Assembly (NCBI GenBank): GCA_001304855.1
Contig: BBZN01000002.1
Location: forward strand, 124,001 to 188,000
Origin: Clostridia bacterium UC5.1-1D2
GTDB taxonomy: Bacteria; Bacillota; Clostridia; Lachnospirales; Lachnospiraceae
Length of the DNA: 64,000 nt
Direction of reading: 5' to 3'
Part shown: one piece after another, positions 9,246-17,907 of the stretch
Layout: every line of letters begins with the position of its first letter
How positions within the stretch are numbered: the first letter of the stretch is position 1
The notes under the pieces: generated by a model
Databases searched by the model: none
Told to the model about the DNA's origin: nothing
What the model saw: the letters and a program-made list of their open reading frames with translations, nothing else
Made by a program: the position numbers and the translations under genes

Positions 9246-10458
9246 TCATTTTTTACGGTAACGTTCCATAACCGCCAGCACCCGATCGACGGCGGACAGG
9301 GCGGCGCCCGGATCCTGGGAGAAGTTGATGCGGAAGCTGCGGGTGAACCGGGGACCGAATTCAGTTCCCGGCGTTATCGTTACATCGGCAAGCCGCCGGA
9401 CTATTTTTGCAAATTCTTCGATCTCCACATCCATGTTTGGCAGCTCCGGAAACAGATAACTTCCTGCATCGGTGAGGCGGACTCTGACCCCCTTCGCAGC
9501 TGACAGTCTTTCTGTGAGCGCATCCCGGATAGCCTGGTGTTTTGCAATGCGGTCCGCCATAAAGCCTTCCGGTTCGGAAAACCAGGTTTTATAAACTGCC
9601 TGGCAGTATCCGGCGGCCTGAGGGATACGATAGCCTGAAGCTTCTCCATGCGTGTGATGATATGGGCCGTTCCGAAGGCTGCGCCCAGGCGGAAGCCGCT
9701 GAGGGATTCTGTTTTAGAGGGCCCCATAACCGTAACCAGATTTTGGGGAATCTCCCTGCGGGCGCAGAGGTGGGTGTAAGAACGGCCGTCAAATATCTGA
9801 CGGGAGTACAGCTCGTCTACCAGAAGGGCGGCGTCATATTTTTTGCCAGGGCGGCAATGGAGCAGATCTCGTCATAGGAATAAACGGCTCCCGTAGGATT
9901 GTTGGGGTTGGAGAAAAGGAACAGCTTGACGCCGCTTTTAAAGGCGGCTTCCAGGCTCGCCAGGTCAATGCCTGATTTTTCCGGGCTCTCATAGTAATTC
10001 ATGGGGATGGGAACCAGGGAGCCGTCGAAAAATTCTACCAGCTTGCGGTTGGCGAAGTAGTCCGGCTCCACAATAGCCACTCTGTCGCCTTTTGCAACCA
10101 ATGCGCCCATGGCTAGGAATAAAGCGCCCTGGGTACCGGGAGTCAGAATCAGGTTAGTGTCCGGATCGATGGAGGCGCCTGTGAATGCAGCCAGTTTTTC
10201 CGCCACTTCCCTGCGTATGGAGTTTTTGCCCCGGTACTCCGTGTAGGCCTGCTTTCCGCCTTTGTAAAATCCGCTGGTAAAAACCTCCAGGCTTCCCGGC
10301 AGGGGTTCAAAGGCATCTACGTCCCCGTGGGAAAAATCTACGGGAGCGCCGGAAAGCCTGGGGCCTCTTAAGTCCAAAGGGGTTTCTTTTTGAAGGGTTT
10401 CCTGGCCCGGAGCATTGTCACAGCCCAGCTTTGCAAATTTTTCGGAAATTGAATCCAT
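9246..10458 (-). CDS. class I/II pyridoxal-phosphate aminotransferase
   Basis: About 404 residues when repaired; cytoplasmic fold-type I aminotransferase. The Schiff-base lysine is in MGPSKTESLSGFRLG. The SNPNNPTGAVYS and VDELYSRQIF segments hold the Asn, Asp and Tyr that hold the cofactor, and an arginine near the C-terminus (RSFRINFSQ) would bind the substrate carboxylate. Two deletions break it, near 9840 (an A lost from a poly-A stretch, AKKYDAALLVDEL) and near 9620 (LRAAGYCQAVYKTW). The start at 10458 is weakly served by AAAGG about 14 bases upstream. It is a single transcription unit with its own terminator. The amino acid used is not evident. Confidence 0.85.
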
Positions 10459-10835
10459 AGGTTAGCGCCTGCCTTTCAGGTTTATTTGGGGAGTTTAATC
10501 TGTATGGGGATACATTTCTGGTATTAATTGTAACTCAGCGGAGAACCATAATCAAATATATATAGTTATATAATTATTATTAGAAATAATATATAGTATG
10601 TAAGAGTGGATAAGTTCCGGCAGCGATCTTCCCGGGAGGGAAAATCCGTGGAAGTGAGGTGTTCCACAAAACAGCCGGACATGCTATACTTATACGGAAA
10701 CAATGAGACGTGCCTGAACCGGCATGCACTGCATAAACTTACCGGTAACACGGACTGCATAGCCAAAGGAACCTGCCCGGGCAGACGAAGGGTTAAAAGC
10801 AGGGCGTTATTTAGAATCAGAATGGGAGAGCGGAT
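10459..10835. other. divergent intergenic region with promoter for the Gx-type gene
   Basis: 377 bases between the aminotransferase (minus) and the Gx-type membrane protein (plus). The aminotransferase side is AT-rich, with a run of TATATA/TAATTATTATTAG. The plus-strand side holds the promoter listed separately and a leader of roughly 140 bases before GGGAGAG and the ATG. An open frame across the leader (from about 10606) has no ribosome site or family resemblance, and I do not call it. Confidence 0.6.
10662..10690 (+). promoter_or_regulatory. sigma-A promoter for the Gx-type gene
   Basis: TTCCAC at 10662-10667, 17-base spacer, TATACT at 10685-10690. It is the best plus-strand promoter in this intergenic region. 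Confidence 0.6.
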
Positions 10836-11353
10836 ATGTCCTCTAATCATCCAATGTCAACGAAAAAAATTGCGCTATACGGACTGCTCATTGCGCTGGC
10901 CGTTGTTTTGGGGTATGTGGAATCTCTGGTTCCCGTCTATCTGGGGCGCCGGGGGTGAAGCTGGGACTGGCCAATCTGGTTACGATGATTAGTCTTTACT
11001 GTATGGGAGTGAAAGAGACAATTGTCATAAACGGAGTTAGGATTCTGTTTACGGGCTTCACCTTCGGCCCCCCTTCCACCATCCTTTTTGGAGCGGCGGG
11101 GGCCGCGCTGAGCCTTTTCGTTATGTATGTCTGCAAAAAATACAAACTCTTTGGAATGGTGGGAGTAAGCATACTGGGGGGAGTGGCCCACAATGTGGGC
11201 CAGTTTCTCATGGCGTCCTTTGTGGTCCATACCTTCGGCGTATTTTCCTATCTCCCTGTACTCCTGGCAGCCGGAACTGCAGCCGGAGCCATGGTGGGAC
11301 TTCTTGGAGGAATGATCGTGGTACGGGTGGGCCGCATATTTAAAAATATTTGA
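10836..11353 (+). CDS. Gx transporter / heptaprenyl diphosphate synthase component I-like membrane protein
   Basis: About 172 residues, five or six membrane spans. It belongs to the family annotated as Gx transporter or heptaprenyl-diphosphate synthase component I, with the signature VKLGLANLVTMISLY and the Gly-rich TGFTFGPPSTILFGAAGA. One G is missing near 10945 (GGGGGCGCC read as GGGGCGCC, restoring LGAPGVKLG). It starts at ATG 10836 behind GGGAGAG. In related genomes such genes occur with NusG-II and FMN-binding proteins like the pair at 8.2-9.1 kb. Here the aminotransferase lies between them and they are on opposite strands. The transported substrate is unknown. Confidence 0.8.
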
Positions 11354-11449
11354 TATAAATCCATAAAAAATGCCATTGTCACCTATGTTGGAGGGGGATA
11401 TAATAAAAGGGTGAAGCAGAAAGACAGAATATAAAGGGAGGGTACGGTT

Positions 11450-12969
11450 ATGGTTTATAAAGCGATAGAGGGACTGGTGCAATACGGCCAGAGCCGCGGG
11501 CTTATTAAGGAGACGGACGCCGTCTATGCCAGAAATCAGATGCTGGACGTGCTTAAGATGGACGAGTTTGAGGCTCCGGAGGGGCCTGTTCCGTGTGAGG
11601 ATTTGGAAGCGATACTGGGGGAGCTGCTGGACTATGCAGCCGGGGCGGGCGTGCTGGAGAATGACAGCGTGGTGTACCGGGATCTGCTGGACACCAAGCT
11701 TATGAACTGCCTGATGCCAAGGCCAAGCCAGGTGGAGGAGGAATTTTGGCGCCGCTATGAAATATCGCCGGAGACGGCTACCGACTGGTACTATAATCTG
11801 AGTCAGGATTCCGATTACATACGCCGGTACCGTATCAAGAAGGATATGAAGTGGGTCACAAAGACGCCCTATGGAGATTTGGATATCACGGTGAACCTTT
11901 CCAAGCCGGAGAAGGATCCCAGGGCGATCGCCGCAGCCAAGCTGGCCAGGCAGAGCGGCTACCCCAAATGTCAGCTCTGTATGGAAAATGTAGGCTATGC
12001 AGGCCGCGCCAACCATCCGCCGAGAAATAACCACAGGATTATTCCCGTTACCATCAACGAAAGCCGGTGGGGATTTCAGTATTCTCCTTATGTATATTAC
12101 AACGAACACTGCATCGTGTTTAACGGGCGGCATGTTCCTATGAAGATAGACCGGGCGGCCTTCAGAAAGCTTTTTGATTTTATTAAGCAGTTCCCCCATT
12201 ATTTCCTGGGTTCCAATGCGGACCTGCCCATTGTAGGCGGCTCCATACTGAGCCATGATCATTTCCAGGGGGGCACTATACCTTTGCCATGGCAAAGGCC
12301 GGAATTGAGAAGTATTTTACCATGAAGGGGTATGAGGACGTGGAGGCCGGGATTGTGTACTGGCCTATGTCGGTTCTGCGCCTGAGAGCCGGGGACCCGG
12401 ACCGCCTCATTGAACTGGGTGACAAGGTCCTGTCCTGCTGGAGAGGGTATACCGATGAGGAGGCGTTTATCTTTGCAGAGACAAAGGGAGAGCCCCACAA
12501 CACCATCACCCCCATTGCGCGAAAGACGGGCGGGATGTATGAGCTGGATTTGGTGCTGCGCAATAATATTACCACAGATGAGTTCCCTCTGGGCGTGTAT
12601 CATCCCCACCAGGAGCTGCATCATATTAAGAAGGAAAATATCGGCCTGATTGAAGTTATGGGCCTGGCTGTGCTGCTTCCAGGCTTAAGACGGAACTGGC
12701 CGGGCTGGCTGAATATATTGTGGAGGGAAAGGATATACGCAGCAATGAAAGCCTGGAAAAACACGGGGGACTGGGTGGAGGAATTCCTTCCTGTATACAG
12801 GCAAAAGGGAATTGCAATCACCAGGGATAACGTGGAATCGGTACTTCAGGAGGAAGTGGGCCATGTATTTGCCCGGGTTCTGGAGGATGCAGGCGTATAC
12901 AAATGCAATGAGGAAGGCCGCAGATATTTCGGAAGGTTCTTAAAATCCGTTGGCTTTGAAAACGCGTAG
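11450..12969 (+). CDS. galT: galactose-1-phosphate uridylyltransferase, GalT2 type
   Basis: About 506 residues; exchanges UMP between UDP-glucose and galactose-1-phosphate in the Leloir pathway. The long Firmicute GalT2 architecture is clear: an N-terminal helical part, CQLCMENVGYAGRANHPPR, and the active-site block SHDHFQGG. The ATG follows AAAGGGAGG. One G is missing near 12273 (QGGHYTFAMAKA). A second deletion near 12676 and an insertion near 12768 (G5 for G4) cancel each other, so about 31 residues between them read in the wrong frame although no stop appears. Corrected, that stretch gives AVLPSRLKTELAGLAEYIV, typical of the family. A galactosidase gene lies further along at 50.4 kb. Confidence 0.93.
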
Positions 12970-13067
12970 GAAGGGAGGCGGATAGGGACGTGCATCTGAG
13001 GAAAAGCAATTTTCAAACACGCCCTGCGCCCCTTCGATGACAGGATTAAAAAGAGGAGAGTTGTTTT

Positions 13068-13400
13068 ATGATGAATGAGAGATGGGTATTTCACAAGGAC
13101 ACGGAGGCCTGCAGCGGGGGAGCCGGAGTTGTAAGGCGCGTCCTGGCTTACAGTAAAGATCTCATGTGTGTGGAAAACACCTTTGAACAGGGCGCAAGGG
13201 GCAGCCTTCACCATCATCCCCACACACAGATTACCTATGTAGTCAGCGGAGAGTTTGAGTTTGAAATCGACGGGGAGAAAAAAATAGTGAAGTCGGGAGA
13301 CACCATGCTTAAGACCAATGACGTGGTACACGGCTGCGTCTGCTTAAAGGCGGGGATTTTGCTGGATATCTTTAATCCTATGAGGGAAGATTTTGTGTAA
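13068..13400 (+). CDS. single-domain cupin protein
   Basis: Intact, 110 residues. The conserved beta-barrel metal site is visible as HHHPHTQITYVVSGEFEFE (first cupin motif) and GDTMLKTNDVVHGCVC (second motif, with the last histidine). Such small cupins may be sugar isomerases, dioxygenases or simply ligand-binding proteins. The sequence alone does not choose among them. AAGAGGAGAG precedes the double ATG. It follows galT by about 100 bases and precedes a sugar-dehydrogenase-like gene, so a role in carbohydrate metabolism is plausible. The preceding gap holds a fragment resembling the palindromic repeat described at 38.6 and 41.2 kb. Confidence 0.8.
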   Translation: MMNERWVFHKDTEACSGGAGVVRRVLAYSKDLMCVENTFEQGARGSLHHHPHTQITYVVSGEFEFEIDGEKKIVKSGDTMLKTNDVVHGCVCLKAGILLDIFNPMREDFV

Positions 13401-13470
13401 CAAAGAGTACCGGAAAGTAATACGGGGACGCTTTACTTGAAAGCCGGAACAAAGCAGGAGGAATATTATC

Positions 13471-14445
13471 ATGAAAATCGGAATTATGGGGGCAGGCGCC
13501 ATTGCCATGAAGATGGCCAAGACCCTGAATTTGATGGAGGAGGCCCAGTGCTACGCCGTGGCTTCCAGAAGCCTGGAAAAGGCGGAGAAATTTGCTGCAG
13601 ACAACGGGGTTCTAAAGGCATACGGCAGCTATGAGGATATGCTCAAAGACCAGCAGGTGGAGCTGGTTTACATCGCCACCCCCCACTCCCACCACTACGA
13701 CTGCGCCAAGCTGTGCCTGGCTTACAGAAAGCCGGTTTTGTGCGAGAAAGCATTTATGGCCAATGCAGCGCAGACCAGGGAGATTCTGGACGCATTTGAG
13801 AAGGCGGATCTGTTTATCACAGAGGCGATCTGGACCAGGTATCTGCCAAGCAGAAGGATGATCGATGAGGTGGTGGCTTCCGGCGAGCTGGGAGAGATTA
13901 CCTTTGTCACAGCCAACCTGGGAGCAGACGTCCAGTGGAAGGACAGGCTGCAGAAGCCGGAGCTGGCAGGGGGAGCGCTTCTGGATGTGGGTATCTATCC
14001 GCTGAATTTTATCAGTATGGTTCTGGGAACTGAGGTGGAGGAGATCACCTCCTCCTGCACGAAGACAGCCTCAGGGGTGGATGAGCAGAATGCGGTTATC
14101 CTGAAGTTCAAAAACGGGGCCATGGCCATCGCCCACAGCGGAATGCTCTCTGTTACGGAGCAGTACGGAATCGTCTACGGAACCAAGGGCTACCTCATAG
14201 CAGAGGGCGTTAACAATGTCCAGAAGCTGAAGGTTTATGACAAGGCCAGGCAGTTAAAGTGGGAGAGGGATGTGCCGGAGCAGCTTACCGGTTTTGAGGA
14301 TGAGGTTCGGGCGTCTATCAAGGCCATTGAGGAGGGAAAGAAAGAGTGTGAGGAAATGCCTCATAAAGAAACCCTCCGCATGATGGAGATGATGGACGGT
14401 TTGCGCAGAGACTGGGGAGTGAAATTCCCCTTTGAGGAGCAATAA
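13471..14445 (+). CDS. Gfo/Idh/MocA family NAD(P)-dependent oxidoreductase
   Basis: Intact, 324 residues; cytoplasmic dehydrogenase of sugars, inositols or related polyols. The N-terminal Rossmann motif is IGIMGAGAIAMKMA. YIATPHSHHYDCAKLCL and the LCEKAFMANAAQ segment carry the family EKP-like lysine (Lys in CEKAF). The C-terminal domain has GGALLDVGIYPLNF, which usually supplies the catalytic Asp and Tyr/His. The ATG is preceded by AGGAGG. A strong bidirectional terminator follows directly. The substrate is unknown. Confidence 0.9.
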   Translation: MKIGIMGAGAIAMKMAKTLNLMEEAQCYAVASRSLEKAEKFAADNGVLKAYGSYEDMLKDQQVELVYIATPHSHHYDCAKLCLAYRKPVLCEKAFMANAAQTREILDAFEKADLFITEAIWTRYLPSRRMIDEVVASGELGEITFVTANLGADVQWKDRLQKPELAGGALLDVGIYPLNFISMVLGTEVEEITSSCTKTASGVDEQNAVILKFKNGAMAIAHSGMLSVTEQYGIVYGTKGYLIAEGVNNVQKLKVYDKARQLKWERDVPEQLTGFEDEVRASIKAIEEGKKECEEMPHKETLRMMEMMDGLRRDWGVKFPFEEQ

Positions 14446-14456
14446 AGGACGGAAAA

Positions 14457-14496
14457 ATCCGAAGGGCCTGATAGAAAGCCCTTCGGATTTTTCTGC
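14457..14496. terminator. bidirectional terminator between the Gfo/Idh gene and gerA-like gene
   Basis: AAAAATCCGAAGGGC at 14457-14471 pairs perfectly with GCCCTTCGGATTTTT at 14482-14496 around a 10-base loop. It serves both converging genes. Confidence 0.92.
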
Positions 14497-14505
14497 AGTC
14501 CGGTT

Positions 14506-15914
14506 CTATTTTTCCGTGTGGGGCAGACGGCCTCTTAAAAATCTTTTTTTCAATTCTTTCCAGCTGAAGGGAATCAGCGGATAAATATAACTCTTTCCTG
14601 CGATGGTTCTGTTAAAGATAATAGCGCATATGGCAAAGACCGTTCCCAGAATATATCCCCAGATATTGAAAACAGCAGTTAAAATCAAAATAATAATCCG
14701 CATAAATTTCATGGCGTAACCCAGCTCGAAGCTGGCCTGGGAGTAATTTGCTATGGTCACAAATGCCATGTACAGCATCGTCTCGCTGTTAAACCAGCCG
14801 GATTTTACCGCATATTCCCCAAGGACAATACCGGCGATTACGCTCAGAGGAGTGGTCAGCATGCTGGGGGTGTTTACCGCTGCCAGGCGCAGGCCGTCAA
14901 TAGCAAATTCCAGTATGAGAAGCTGCCATATAAGGGGCACGTTGTAGGGGTCCGACAGCTGGATAAAGGCCAGCCAGCCGGGAATCAGATTTGTATTCTG
15001 CATAAACAAAAGCCAGGTGGGCGTCAGCATCAGCGACAGGATGGAGATAGTCATTCTGGACAGGCGCAGATAGCTGCCTGTAAGGGGGGGAAAGTAGTAA
15101 TCATCAGCCTCCTCTATGATATCAAAAACGGAGGACGGAAGAATCATGGCCGAGGGGGAGTTGTCCACCAGAATAATGATATTTCCTTCCAGCACTGAAG
15201 CCGCCGCTGTGTCGGGGCGCTCGGAAAATTTGAACTTCGGGAAGGGATTGAACCATTTGTATGGGAAGAGACACTCCGCCAGGCTTTCCTGATTCATAGT
15301 GAGAGCGTCCACCTTCAGGTTTTTAATCCTGTTTTTGATGGTATCCAGAAGTTTTTTGTCCACCCGGTTTTCCATATAGCAGATGGCGATATCCGTGTGG
15401 GAGCTTTCGCCGGCGGACATAATCTCCATGGTGAGTTTGGGATCCTGATGCGGCGGCGGATAAGGGCCGTGTTAAAAATAAGGGTTTCCACAAACCCGTC
15501 CCTGGAACCCCGAAGAACCTTGTCTTTCTCAGGTTCGCTGACGCCTCTGGAGGGATAGGTGCGGCAGTCGATGGTAATGCATCTGTCATAGCCGTCGATG
15601 AAGAGGCAGGAGACGCCGGAGAGAAGCTGAATCATCATATCCGTATCATTGGTCAGAAGGCCGATCTCACCGTAGGGTACGTACTGCTTGGAAAAGCCGT
15701 GGGCGTCCCGGGGCATATCCTCGGGCTTGATGGCTGAAAAGACCTGAAGGATTTTGAGAAGGGAATCATCTTTTGTAAAGCCGTCTATAAAGTAGAGGCA
15801 GGCTTCCCGTCCTCCTATATGGACCACCCGGTAAACTACGTCAAAATTTGTCTGGACATTCAGCTTTTTATGAAGGTAAGTCATATTGTCTGCTAAATTT
15901 TGGGAAAATTCCAT
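14506..15914 (-). CDS. GerA-family spore germination protein
   Basis: About 470 residues. GerA/SpoVAF-type proteins sit in the inner spore membrane and form nutrient-germinant receptors or modulate them. The N-terminal hydrophilic half contains TDVAICYM-like TDIAICYMENRVDKK and LFIDGYDRCITIDCR; the C-terminal half has four or five membrane spans, including GWLAFIQLSDPYNVPLIW. One base is missing near 15440, separating the two halves. The ATG at 15914 follows AAAGGAAG. No gerB- or gerC-like partner is adjacent, so this could be an orphan receptor subunit or a SpoVAF-like modulator. It is the clearest sign that the organism forms spores. Confidence 0.88.
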
Positions 15915-16238
15915 GGTTTCTTCCTTTCTGTGCGACTTTGTATTAAAAGAATACCTCTGTTCACAGCCACTGCGCCAAAAGCCGGACGTTTGGCCCCGGG
16001 CAGAAAGCAAAGGCGCCCTGCTGCTGTGCAGACGGGGCTTTCCGTTACGTTCACCGGACAAAAACATCCGGCGGAGGGCCGCTGTGAATTGTGATAAAAT
16101 AATACATAAACTAAGTATGTACCAATTTACCCCAAATATGCAGAAAACATTTGCCTGCAAGGTGCATACAGATGGAAGAATTTTATATAAAAATAGAATA
16201 TATAAGGAATGGATTTCACTAATGTGCACAAAAATATG
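15915..16238. other. intergenic region with long imperfect inverted repeat
   Basis: No convincing gene. TTCACAGC at about 15959 and GCTGTGAA at about 16080 begin an imperfect inverted repeat of roughly 125 bases; related GCC/GCCGGA blocks on each arm extend it inwards. The part nearest 16238 is AT-rich and leads into the promoter of the candidate RNA. The gerA-like promoter should also lie here on the minus strand but is not distinct. Confidence 0.45.
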
Positions 16239-16267
16239 TTGACAAATCATGGCAGCAGTGATATAGT
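16239..16267 (+). promoter_or_regulatory. strong sigma-A promoter of candidate small RNA
   Basis: TTGACA at 16239-16244, 17-base spacer, TATAGT at 16262-16267. It is close to consensus and has no open reading frame directly after it. Confidence 0.8.
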
Positions 16268-16273
16268 GTCCAT

Positions 16274-16402
16274 GTAAGAAGCACAAAGGAGTGCCTTACA
16301 GGTTTTTGTTTGGTATGGGGATGCCAGATAAACTAATAGTGTGACGGTTTTAGATCGTGACCGAGAGCTGCCTTCTGTGGGGGAAGGGCGGCTCTCTCTT
16401 TT
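16274..16402 (+). ncRNA. candidate structured small RNA with own promoter and terminator
   Basis: About 130 bases from a near-consensus promoter to an intrinsic terminator (GAGAGCTGCC at 16363-16372 pairing with GGCGGCTCTC at 16387-16396, then TCTCTTTT). Two further hairpins are visible upstream: GTAAG-GCAC / GTGC-CTTAC around 16275-16300, and GTTT-GGTAT / ATGCC-AAAC just after. No start codon with a ribosome site is present. It could be a trans-acting small RNA or a terminated leader of the IscR-like gene, but that gene has its own promoter downstream. I do not recognise an Rfam family. Confidence 0.6.
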
Positions 16403-16438
16403 GCGCTGTTTTTCCGGAAGCATGTTAGAAAATTCCTA

Positions 16439-16482
16439 TTGACATATTTCCTACAGGAATAGTATGATAATCCCATAGGGAT
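16439..16482 (+). promoter_or_regulatory. promoter and palindromic operators of the IscR-like gene
   Basis: TTGACA at 16439-16444, 18-base spacer, TATGAT at 16463-16468. TTCCTACAGGAA (16448-16459) lies in the spacer and ATCCCATAGGGAT (16470-16482) just after the -10. Both are dyads, well placed for autorepression by the Rrf2-family product. Confidence 0.65.
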
Positions 16483-16529
16483 AAAATCAGGTGGAATGAC
16501 TCACACTAAAATAAAAGGAAGTGACAAAC

Positions 16530-16963
16530 ATGCTGGTATCGACAAAAGGACGCTACGCCCTGAGAACTATGGTGGATTTAGCCCTTCATGGGGACGGCGA
16601 GCCTGTTAAGATAAAGGACATTGCAAAAAGGCAGGATATCTCCGGAAAGTATCTTGAGCAGATTATATCCATTCTTTCAAGGGCCGGTTATGTGCGCAGC
16701 ATCCGCGGAAATCAGGAGGATACTATCTTTCCCGTCCTGCTTCAGAATATACGGTTGGCATGATTCTGAGAGTTACAGAGGGCAGCCTCGCTCCGGTGGA
16801 CTGCCTCACCGGCGAGGAAAATCCCTGCGCCAGGCAGGCGGAGTGCGTGACTTTGAGACTTTGGCAGGAACTGGACGACGCCATCACGGGAGTGGTGGAT
16901 CGGTATACGCTGGAGGATTTAATGCAGTGGCAGAAAAACATGAAGGATAATTATGTGATATAA
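16530..16963 (+). CDS. Rrf2 family transcriptional regulator, IscR-like
   Basis: About 145 residues after repair. The N-terminal winged helix is typical: MLVSTKGRYALRTMVDLA, IKDIAKRQDISGKYLEQI. Three cysteines in DCLTGEENPCARQAEC have IscR-like spacing (7 and 5 residues between), so a [2Fe-2S] cluster sensing iron-sulfur or redox status is likely. One base is lost near 16710; repair gives RGNQGGYYLSRP. I take ATG 16530, behind AAAAGGAAG, rather than the GTG nine bases upstream that is part of the ribosome site. No iscS/iscU/sufBCD genes are adjacent, so its targets lie elsewhere, apart from probable autoregulation. Confidence 0.85.
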
Positions 16964-16978
16964 CAGTTGCGAACTTTA

Positions 16979-17722
16979 TTATAATATTGGCGCCAGAATA
17001 TCTCTTACTATCTCGCCTGCAATCAAAAGCCCTGCCACAGGGGGCACGAAGGAGACGCTGCCGGGGGTGGCTCTGCGGCCGCCTGTGTCCTCCTCTGTGG
17101 GAGCGGGAGCCAAAGGCTTTTCCGGAGACCAGCAGACCTTGAGCTTTGGGATATTCCGGGCCTTCAGTTCTTTGCGCATGACCTTGCACAGGGGGCAGAC
17201 GGAGGTTTGGGATAGATCGGATATCCGGAACAGATCCCCGTGAAGTTTATTGCCTGTTCCCATGGAGGAGAGAATGGGAATATGATGTTTTGCGGCATAG
17301 GACGCCAGGGCCAGCTTTGCGGTGACGGTGTCGATGGCGTCCAGGATATAGGTTACAGAGTCAGATGATTCCATCTGGCTTTTTATGTTCTCAAACAGGG
17401 CGTCCAGGTTATCCGGAAGAACAAACTGTTCATAGGTCAGGACACGGATATCCGGGTTGATGTCGCAAAGCTTTTGTTTCATAACCAGGGTTTTGTACTG
17501 CCCGATGGTGCTGTGGAGGGCGATGCTCTGGCGGTTTATGTTGGTCAGGGAGACGGTGTCGTTGTCCACAAGGACCAGACGGCCAACGCCGCACCGGGCC
17601 AGAGCCTCCACCGCGTGGGAACCCACGCCGCCGACGCCGAAGATAACCACAGCGGAGGAGCGAAGCTTTAAAATCCCCTCCCTGCCTATGAGCATTTCTG
17701 TGCGGGAAAATTCATTTACCAT
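16979..17722 (-). CDS. tcdA: tRNA threonylcarbamoyladenosine dehydratase
   Basis: Intact, 247 residues; an E1/ThiF-MoeB-like ATP-dependent enzyme that cyclises the t6A base at position 37 of ANN-decoding tRNAs to ct6A. The adenylation fold begins with FGVGGVGSHAVEALARCG. NDTVSLTNINRQ carries the family Asn and Arg-Gln, and ILDAIDTVTAKLAL follows. The pair CPLCK near residue 180 and the GSVSFVPPVAGLLIAGEI ending are usual for TcdA. GGAAGG lies seven bases before the ATG. It converges with the IscR-like gene, only 15 bases apart, with no clear terminator between. Confidence 0.93.
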   Translation of the reverse strand: MVNEFSRTEMLIGREGILKLRSSAVVIFGVGGVGSHAVEALARCGVGRLVLVDNDTVSLTNINRQSIALHSTIGQYKTLVMKQKLCDINPDIRVLTYEQFVLPDNLDALFENIKSQMESSDSVTYILDAIDTVTAKLALASYAAKHHIPILSSMGTGNKLHGDLFRISDLSQTSVCPLCKVMRKELKARNIPKLKVCWSPEKPLAPAPTEEDTGGRRATPGSVSFVPPVAGLLIAGEIVRDILAPIL

Positions 17723-17809
17723 TAGCGTACCTTCCTTCTTTTTCTTTCGGTTTCCAAAGATTTTACACCAGTTTTAAGAAAATGTAAATCATTATTCATT
17801 ATCATATTA

Positions 17810-17838
17810 TTGTAATCTTTACCATTTATGGATATAAT
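17810..17838 (+). promoter_or_regulatory. sigma-A promoter of nadE
   Basis: TTGTAA at 17810-17815, 17-base spacer, TATAAT at 17833-17838, followed by a 70-base leader with a GGAGG-like site (ACGGAGG) before the ATG at 17908. Confidence 0.7.
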
Positions 17839-17907
17839 GGAGAAGATAAAAATAAAGGAAGAAATCCTTTCTAAACCTGGACAGATTCTGAATCACGGAG
17901 GTCACAT

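Noticed and set aside
10606..10992. ORF of 128 codons in the aminotransferase/Gx intergenic region
   Set aside because: No ribosome site, no family resemblance, and it overlaps the promoter and start of the Gx-type gene in another frame.
16274..16402. 6S RNA, SRP RNA or known riboswitch
   Set aside because: Length and conserved cores of 6S, SRP, c-di-GMP, preQ1 and SAM RNAs are not present.
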